NCBI GenBank assembly: GCA_905221605.1
Contig: CAJNDS010002499.1
Coordinates: forward strand, 150,001 to 214,000
Source of the DNA: Symbiodinium natans
Lineage: Eukaryota; Sar; Dinophyceae; Suessiales; Symbiodiniaceae
Direction: 5' to 3'
Length of the DNA stretch: 64,000 nucleotides
Part shown: positions 57,501-64,000 of the stretch, one piece after another
How positions within the stretch are numbered: position 1 is the first letter of the stretch
How the letters are laid out: each line of letters starts with the position of its first letter
The notes under the pieces: model-generated
Database searches by the model: none
Told to the model about the DNA's origin: nothing
The model's input: the letters and a program-made list of their open reading frames with translations, nothing else
Translations under genes and position numbers: made by a program

Positions 57501-60257
57501 CGGGGTCAGAGGTGTAGGCCGGTCCACTTTTCTGGGGTCGGGTGAGTCTGATGATGAAGGTTCGTGAGTAGCTGAGTAGATGTGAGTGGCACTTTGACAG
57601 CGGCTTCCTGCACCATGCGAAGAGCCAAGTCCCAGCGCTGAGCAGCTCCGCAGGCACTGATGGCAGCATTGTACCTGCGACACAAAAAGACCCACCATGC
57701 CCAGCTTGAGTGATGCTGAGCGGTTGCGGCAAGTCAAAGTTTAAGGAGTGTATCTGGGTTTTGGCATGTTTTGACGCTGGCTGTCGTCTTGAGCACACCA
57801 CAAACCTGGAGAGAACCGGGCCCAATTCTAATTTAATCGGAGCACACGAAGATGTCCAGCTGAAGCGCATGCCTCGAGACCTCGGGTTTGGGGGACAGCT
57901 CAGATGGACCCAGGGATTTAGGATTTAGGGTTCAGGGTTCAGGGTTTCGGGTAGCTAAGAGAACGGAATGCTCACAAAAAGGCAGCTTCTCCCGCGCCTC
58001 CTTGAGCAAGGCAAGGGCCGGTCCCCAGCCGGAAGGTGACTGGCAAGAGGAGATGGCCGAGGTGTAGGTGACCAGGTCCTGGGAGCTGGGGCGCATTTGG
58101 GGGGGTGTCATAAAGGGGTCTCACGAAGCCTTCGAGTGACTTTAGGGTTTTTGCACTGCCAGCATCCAACGAAGTGTCTTGGCAATGGCTCTGGGAGTTT
58201 ACAATTTGAGGTTTGGAACATGCCCACCCCCTCCGTTGAAGAAGAGGCCCGGAGCCCGTTGCCGTAATGGCTGAGCATTTTTGCAAGAAATGGCAATCAG
58301 AAATCCTCAGTGTGAGAAATCTCCGGGAGGTGGGCACGTACGCGCATCCGACTCATACCGAGCAACACAACTGTAAGTCAATTTGCGCCGCGTTGAGCCT
58401 TGCTCGCAAAACCTTGTGTATTCAGAATAGATGTAAGTATTTAAGGAGTCATACTGTTGCATAAGCAGCATCAGAGTCTAACAAGCTTAAAACAGATTAT
58501 GACCCGAACAGGCGCAAGCGGCCGAAAGGGAACCAGGTTGCCGGCGCCCTCCTGTGTGCTACGCTACCCTGCGTTTGTAGTGCACAAGTCAACGTTGTGG
58601 CCACAGCTCCGGACGACCCGGGCGCCTTTATAGCCTGCCCCAAGGGCAGCTCCTCCTCAGGTCCTATAAGGCCATCCCCACCACCTGAAGCCAAGCCTCC
58701 CGACACCCTCAGCCCTAAGCTGCCTAAGCTGGACTAGCTGAGGTTGCTGCCGAGCCTCCGGCTGAAGCTGTTGGGACTCCATTTCCGCCTTGGGACGGTC
58801 TCAGCATCAGTCCAGTCCCTTCCATCCTAGACATGAGACGTTTCTTTCACCATGACCTGGAATCCAATCCAATATGATTTGGCTAGGTTTAGGAATTGTA
58901 TGTAGCCTGATATCACAAGCCGTCCGAGCAGCGATCAGTGCCACCGCCTGCCACCATATGTCCGCATCATTATCCAGACAAGTGCCTCGGTCATGTGGAG
59001 AAATCCCACACATCATGCATCCTGTCGTTGAGTTTTCATCGAAGCACCGGTAAGCAACGCAGGCAGCTAGGTGCCATCAAAGGGTTTCCAACGTTGTTTT
59101 GGCTAAGCTTCAGCACAGCGCTGCAATGGGAGCATGTCTTCGCAATCCACATCTGACAAAACCGACAAAACCTTGAATAAACTGGCAGCCAGAACCAGGA
59201 AGACCCCGCGCTACCCTGGCTGGGTTTTGGCAGCATCTCGTTCGCCATCATGGAAAGTAGCGGGAAATATGCCCCATGTGAGTTTGGAGCGTTTGGGAAG
59301 AACTCCGGGGCTGATGACGAACATATCTGGTACGAGTATTTCGGGCTTCCAATTAGTGCTGCTTCTTGTCTTCTGCGAGAACTCGAACTCGTGAACACAC
59401 ACATACACACACTCTAAATTGCCTTTGTGTTGGACTTCGCTCCTCGACAAAACAGACGCAGCCGCAAGTTATTTGAAAACCTATTGAAAACGCCTTTTTA
59501 CATACCTTTACGGTGCTTGCCTGCATTGACTAGCAGCTTGCGTGCGCAAGTTGCAACTCGAAGAACAACGAAACACTGAGTTTTCTATGGCTCCCAAGTT
59601 TTGGGCCTTCGGATGTTGGGCCGTGGTGGGGTTAGGCTTGGGTCTTCTCGCAGCCGAGGCACTGATGGCGGCGTTGTAGGTGACAGTTTCCGGTATAATT
59701 TGCTTCTCACCCAGCTCATGTAGTAGAACCACGGCCGTTCGCCATTGACCCTTCTGCTTGCAGGCACTGATGGCCACGTTGTACGTTCTGAGGTTGGGAT
59801 ACATCCGTTCTTCTTCAATAGCTGCAATGAGGAGGCAAGCCTCCTGCCAGCGCCCTGCCTTCTTGCAGGCACTGATTGCAGAGTTGTAGAAAATCACGTC
59901 GGCTTGCAGGGATTCAGTTGTTGCGCGGCTGAGTAGCTGCAATGCATGCTCCCACCTTCCACCGCGTTCACATGCTCTGACTGCAGTGCTGAGGGCCACG
60001 GCGTCGAGGCGCAGATGCCTCTCTGCTGCGTCCGCCAGAACAGCCAGTGCCACCAACCATTGAGCTGCCCGCTTGCATACATCCAGGAGAGCGTTGTGCA
60101 CTCTCAGACTCGGCTGGAACTCCTGGAGGGGCATTTCTGCAAGGAATGCGAGCGCTTGCCGCCACTTCGCCGTGCGTCCGCAGGATTGGATGGCATTCTT
60201 GTACGCGTTGACACTGAGCTGGGCACCTCCCGCCCTGCAACCTTTGCACTCCAGCAT
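51556..60257 (-). CDS. Pentatricopeptide-repeat (PPR) protein, at least 20 exons
   Basis: PPR proteins bind RNA, usually in organelles, one 35-residue helical hairpin per base. Exons, in reading order: 60257-59663, 58985-58907, 58085-57998, 57880-57846, 57674-57593, 56747-56700, 56316-56272, 56051-55988, 55144-55066, 54818-54773, 54532-54446, 54105-54007, 53465-53415, 53261-53202, 53047-52971, 52726-52703, 52476-52429, 52272-52212, 52003-51942, 51603-51556. Joined, they keep one frame for about 590 codons and about 17 repeats of the pattern W-x2-AL-x-LL-x7-L-x-P-D-VVTYNAAISACEK. Examples are 'DVVTCGAAVSACEK', 'ASQWDQALALLASAR' and 'AAEWRRALQLLATAEHQGL'. Donors are GC, GA or GT; acceptors AG. 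The 60257 ATG is the first in frame; the open frame extends to 60383 without one, so an upstream exon may exist. The 3' end beyond 51556 (GG|GTGCTG donor) was not found. Junctions after exons 1, 2 and 8 are the least certain. Confidence 0.82.
51663..51720. repeat. ACACACCC microsatellite
   Basis: About seven units of CACACACC and related, inside the region between PPR exon 20 and exon 19. Confidence 0.9.
52087..52109. repeat. Poly-C tract in a PPR intron
   Basis: Twenty-plus C on the plus strand (poly-G in the sense of the gene), in intron 18. Confidence 0.95.
55180..55985. other. Strand-asymmetric, stop-poor insert in PPR intron 8
   Basis: The plus strand is very poor in T and rich in A, G and C. 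All six frames have long open runs, including plus-strand frames at 55082-55642 and 55518-56186 of 186 and 222 codons, biased to Ala, Lys, Arg, Gln and Pro. The encoded sequences show no fold signature. I treat it as a compositionally unusual intron insert rather than a gene; a nested antisense gene is possible. Confidence 0.5.
57914..57951 (+). repeat. Interstitial telomeric array (degenerate)
   Basis: Five TTTAGGG-like units (ATTTAGG, TTCAGGG), in PPR intron 3. Confidence 0.85.
59663..60257 (-). CDS. PPR gene, first recognised exon (six repeats)
   Basis: Carries six PPR motifs without an intron: 'SVNAYKNAIQSCGRTAKW', 'SLRVHNALLDVCKRAAQW', 'DAVALSTAVRACERGGRW', 'DVIFYNSAISACKKAGRW', 'NLRTYNVAISACKQKGQW' and 'ETVTYNAAIS'. 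The repeat is cut at the last motif by a GTGCCT donor. The codons for the expected next residues (TGC GAG AAG) lie five bases after GCC in the unspliced DNA, but out of frame. The 5' part ('MLECKGCRAGG') may be presequence or misread intron. In contrast to the rest of the gene, this exon is intron-free. Confidence 0.85.
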
Positions 60258-60440
60258 ACAGTGTTCAGTGTTGGGTCTCCAGTAGGGCACGTGGCAAGAC
60301 GTGAATTCTTCAGGGCGCCATGGCACGAAGCATCTGCAACACAATCTGCAACAGCAGAGAGCAGCTGATCCGAAAGGCAACAAATCCCCGCAGACACTTG
60401 TGCATTGACCGAAGGTCTAGAATTCGACTGCTGTTTCTCT

Positions 60441-60572
60441 CTCTTTCTCTCTCGCTCCCTCGCCCTCGCCCTCGCCCTCGCCCTCGCCCTCGCCCTCGCC
60501 CTCGCCCTCGCCCTCGCCCTCGCCCTCACCCTCACCCTCACTCTCACTCATTCTCTTTATCTCTCTCTCTGG
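60441..60572. repeat. CCCTCG hexanucleotide repeat flanked by CT repeat
   Basis: About 13 CCCTCG units, then CCCTCA, between two CTCTCT tracts, about 190 bp upstream of the first ATG of the PPR gene. Confidence 0.95.
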
Positions 60573-61250
60573 GGTGAAGCTGGAGTGTCTCCCTCCCTGG
60601 GAGGCCTTGGCGGTGATGCGGGAGCCGCGGGGGGCTAAACCAACGGCTGCATCCAGAGCCTGGCGTCCTGTTGTTTCAAGCGCACGACATATAAGATTGC
60701 TTTATACAGATGGCCGAAAGATTTCTGCTGGAGATTTCTTAAGGCTGCCAATTGAACGGCAGGGTTTTGAGAGATGCGGAGATTTCTGGCCACAACAAGT
60801 TTCAGGACTGGGATTGAGGGTGTGGCGACTGATGCTGCTTCTGCTTTCAGATGATTTCAGGCGCTTACCGCATAACCTTTCAGCCATATACGGCTTAGTA
60901 CAGAGAGCGACAGACAGCCGTGCATCTGGATCTTACGAAACATCTTCGTAACCCAGACACTGCCAAGCTCGGTTCAGGGCTTGGATTTCTGTTTGGACTC
61001 ATGCTTAGACCCATGCTTGGACCCTCGACCTGCACAACAGACCTGCACAACAAACGCCCCAGCAACTTCAGAGAATCCTGCACCAGGCCGGCCAACAAGT
61101 CGAACCTCAGTTCGCTCTGTCGGAGGCTCAGGAGATCTTAGGGGCTTAGGTTGCCAAGGTTTGTGGCGCTTTGGGGTTTGGAAGGACTTTGGTGGATGGT
61201 GTTGGGGCTATTGGGGCTCCTGGGTTCTGGAGATTTACAATGTGGAAACT

Positions 61251-61433
61251 ATGAAATCCTGGAATGCTTGTGCCAATGCTTCGTGTTACAATTCCGAGTG
61301 CAAGGCCTGCCAGACTGCAGAACTGTTTTCTGTGATCAAGCAGCAAGCATACAACGCATGGATCGCAGTGTTAGTGACTGTTAGTGACTTCGTGCGGAAG
61401 TTGACTGCGACTGGGGTGTCGCCAGTTTTGTAG
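61251..61433 (+). CDS. Small Cys-rich/hydrophobic open frame, 60 codons
   Basis: ATG to TAG with 'NACANASCYNSECKACQTA' and then 'NAWIAVLVTVSDFV'. It could be a short secreted or membrane peptide, but the minus strand is also open (61286-61705) and no family is recognised. Confidence 0.25.
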   Translation: MKSWNACANASCYNSECKACQTAELFSVIKQQAYNAWIAVLVTVSDFVRKLTATGVSPVL

Positions 61434-62358
61434 GAGATAGGATGGCGTGCCCCTGCAGCTGCCCGTGAAGGTAGAGCAGAAAAATGTCCAAAGCCAGAAA
61501 CGGCGGACTCAGCGTGTGCCGCAGCAGCAACCGACTGGAACACTGAATCCCGACCACGAGCGGAGAGCGAACCGCAAAAGCACCAAAGTCCCTCTCGGGC
61601 GCCCTCCGCCATGGATGTTGCCGCGGGCCACGTTGCCAGGTCGTAGTTGCAAGCGTCGGGCGACAGGATGCATGTGGAGTGGTGGGATACTGAATCCATA
61701 CTCACCCCAAAAATCTTGATCCCTCGTGGGCTCAGGCGCCAGCAAGGAACCGATCTCCCCGGCTCAGCGGCCTGGACAAGCTCTCAAGAATTGAGTCGCT
61801 TACTCCGACTGAGTCACTTCGTCCTGCTGGAGATTTGGGAGCCAGGGTTCTTTGAATTCCTAGGGTTGGAAACGCTGAGGAATCATGATGTTGAGTTTAG
61901 GATGTTAAGTTTTGGCTAAGACTTCTGCAATGATTGTGCTGCCTCCCTCTCGAACAAGTACCAACAGATATTCATGCTCCCGCTGCGCAAAAAGAAGTTG
62001 GTGGTCGCTTCTGAACATGATCCGCTGAACAAGTGTTCCAACAAAAGAAGCTCACACATCCAAGAAATGATTTTCATTCCCAGAACATCTAAGTCCTCCG
62101 TATCCGCTCCAACCAGCTTGAACCCACCACAAGGTTAGGCCCCGCCAAGCCTCCGCAGAACACGCAAACTTCAGAAGCCAACTCTTGCAGAACTCGTGAG
62201 ATCCCGCACTGCATCGGCCTGTCAGCCTGTGCCCAACCGGGACTACCTGCGTTCGCGGAAGCCTGGCAGCTTAACACTTTGGGGCACCGTTTGGGAATCT
62301 GGTGGGATGTAGGCTGGGTGTTTGCGGGGGTCTAAAGATCCTGTCGCACCGCCATTGA

Positions 62359-62682
62359 ATGCTTCACGTGTTAGCCATCTTATCGACAATACTTCAGCTG
62401 CTTAGACCCTTGAAAGCTAGGCGGGCTTTCAACGCAGAACCGAGGGCTCCTGCGGAGAAGCTTGGGAACAGAGAAAAATCGTGTATGCAGCGTAGTTCTC
62501 CCAGAGCACAAGCCATACGAAAGAAAGAGCATCCCAATGCAATACTCACTGCTGTCCGGAAGCAGCACGATCGCCCAAACTCATATTGTGCCCTAAAGCC
62601 AGACTCCACAAGGCCCCCCCGAGACCTCAGCCACGAGGTCGCCCTGCTGCAGCGCCAAGCGCTTGACGCCCGCAGGGCCTGA
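62359..62682 (+). CDS. Hypothetical basic helical protein, 107 codons
   Basis: A true ATG opens 'MLHVLAILSTILQLLRPLKA', a hydrophobic N-terminus that might be a targeting or membrane helix, followed by a basic middle ('AIRKKEHPNAILTAVRKQ') and a helical end ('SHEVALLQRQALDARRA') before TGA. It could be complete or a single exon. No family recognised. Confidence 0.4.
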   Translation: MLHVLAILSTILQLLRPLKARRAFNAEPRAPAEKLGNREKSCMQRSSPRAQAIRKKEHPNAILTAVRKQHDRPNSYCALKPDSTRPPRDLSHEVALLQRQALDARRA

Positions 62683-63108
62683 AAGCAAGCTGCACGAGTG
62701 AGTCATTTCCCAGAGAGGACCTGAAATCCCGAGATAGGGCCTCAAACAACAACTCAAGTAACTAAAGGACAAGCCTCGCAGCAAGAAGATGGGCTTCGTT
62801 TGGGAATGCTGGTTGTGCGTCCACTACATAACTCAGGCTGACACGGCATCTTGGGTGTTGGGAAAGGGGGGGGGAGGGGCGGGCGCATTGGCCAATTGAA
62901 ATCAAATTTGTCAACTTGAGCCAAGGACAACTTTCAACCTATGTCTGACATCGGCATAAGAACCAGAATTCCCAAGATGAGTTTTCAACAGGGTTTTGTG
63001 ATGTATTGCTTTTTCTTTGGATGATTCGGCGTGGGATTCAAGACGTAAAGAGTGCTGTGCACCGCGGCACCGCGGCCTCCTGTCCACAGCGCCAGTGCAT
63101 CGGCCTCG

Positions 63109-63450
63109 ATGCCTGCCAGCTTTACTTCTTTCGAAAACTCTCTTTTAAAGTCTTTTTTGGTGCATGATGGGGCCTATATAGCCTATATCGGACGATCGAG
63201 CCTATCACTTTGCAAAGTTGGAAGCCCCCGGAACTCGCCATCCCGAATCCGAAACTTCCTGTTCGGGCGCAGAGATAAGGACTTCAAGCCTTCAATGGCA
63301 GAGCGAGGCCGGACTGACCCGGATTGTTTGAGGTGGATACCTGTTGTCTATCCTCCCATTCAAATTGCACATCGTCAAGAGCCTCGGGTCATTCGTCCGT
63401 CGCGGGCAGTTCGCAACCGCAAGGTTCCAAATGATCCGCTTGAGGTTTGA
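63109..63450 (+). CDS. Hypothetical protein, 113 codons from ATG
   Basis: The frame is open from 63052, but the first ATG is at 63109 ('MPASFTSFENSLLKSFLVHD'). It continues 'GAYIAYIGRSSLSLCKVG', a basic 'RIRNFLFGRRDKDFKPS' and 'CLRWIPVVYPPIQIAH', and ends 'RNRKVPNDPLEV'. Even composition supports coding; no family recognised. Another plus-strand frame overlaps its end (63344-63571). Confidence 0.42.
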   Translation: MPASFTSFENSLLKSFLVHDGAYIAYIGRSSLSLCKVGSPRNSPSRIRNFLFGRRDKDFKPSMAERGRTDPDCLRWIPVVYPPIQIAHRQEPRVIRPSRAVRNRKVPNDPLEV

Positions 63451-64000
63451 GGCTGTCCATGATTTTTGGCTCACCACAAAGATCCGAAACGAAACCCCTC
63501 ACCGTACTGTACCCAAACCTTGCCAGGTACACGGGCCTGGAGGCTCGGGCAGCGCGGTGACGATGTCCTAGCTGCACACTTGCAGGGTCAGGCTACCTGG
63601 GTAGCTGTATCACCTCACACTAGCGCGAGCTACCCGCATCCCGCTGAGGCCATATTTGATGCCATGGCTTTCGGCCACTCTTCGCGACCCAGGGTTGATG
63701 ACCTTTTTTTTCTGCTTGGCTGCTGCGAAGGCGGGCTTGCCTTCCTTTGCCTTCTCAGATTCTGAGGCCCCTAGGCTGTCTCAGACTTCCTAGGGGTCCG
63801 ACAGGTCCTACACCTTAAGCTGTGTACGAGAACGGCACAGTTCCATACGGAGTTTCAGGATGCTTTTTGGGCTTTTTCAGGGATCTCACACGCTCGCCCC
63901 CCTCGCAATGCTAGGGCTTCGGGCAAAGCGGTCCGATCCGTAGGGCTCCTGCCGTCCTTGGCTGAGGCCTCGCTTGCGTCTAAGCCCTCACCATCCCTCA

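Noticed and set aside
61447-61719. Plus-strand basic frame of 90 codons
   Set aside because: The minus strand over 61286-61705 is open with similar quality; neither has a motif or splice support.
62905-62930. CTTGAGCCAA resembling the reverse complement of the dinoflagellate spliced leader 3' end
   Set aside because: Only ten matching bases, then divergence; expected by chance in 64 kb.
1-64000. tRNA, rRNA, CRISPR, bacterial promoter or ribosome-binding features
   Set aside because: None seen, and the DNA is eukaryotic in style; any such call would be forced.

Overview
The window looks like nuclear DNA of a dinoflagellate, probably a symbiodiniacean or close relative. I infer this from three things read in the sequence: scattered TTTAGGG-type telomeric arrays in both orientations; a long gene of pentatricopeptide (PPR) repeats with the 'YNAAISACEK' consensus typical of these algae; and exons that only join in frame if GC and GA are accepted as 5' splice sites beside GT. 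No rRNA, tRNA, CRISPR array, operon-like packing or bacterial gene was seen. The species cannot be named from sequence alone. Exons are short and introns long, so unspliced open frames mislead, and some open frames begin at TTG, CTG or GTG, which is unlikely to be a real start here.

Layout. 0-15 kb: mostly repeats (telomeric arrays, poly-G tracts, microsatellites, a minisatellite at 10.97-11.22 kb, three copies of a dispersed element) with a few candidate exons; the best is a plus-strand acidic C-terminus at 6.84-6.96 kb. 15.2-16.5 kb, minus: an Ala/Lys/Glu-rich tandem-repeat coiled-coil protein. 18.5-21.2 kb, minus: an unrecognised multi-exon gene rebuilt from exons that join phase to phase. 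22.6-31.5 kb, minus: candidate exons, a frameshifted ankyrin-repeat relic (23.7-24.0 kb), a frame-switching coiled-coil relic (26.2-27.6 kb) and a good coiled-coil terminal exon (28.3-28.6 kb). 33-49 kb: candidate exons on both strands, with a plus-strand group at 38-39.7 and 42.7-43.6 kb. 51.5-60.3 kb, minus: the PPR gene, at least 20 exons and about 590 codons, the best-supported gene here. 61-64 kb: plus-strand candidates.

The most interesting signal is the architecture of the PPR gene. The 35-residue repeat period fixes almost every splice junction without transcript data. It shows about nine GC, four or five GA and five or six GT donors, nearly all acceptors AG followed by G, a 24-nt micro-exon, and short direct repeats across some intron ends, as expected of introner-type insertions. 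The best-supported genes lie on the minus strand, which agrees with long unidirectional gene arrays in dinoflagellates, but several plus-strand candidates break the pattern.
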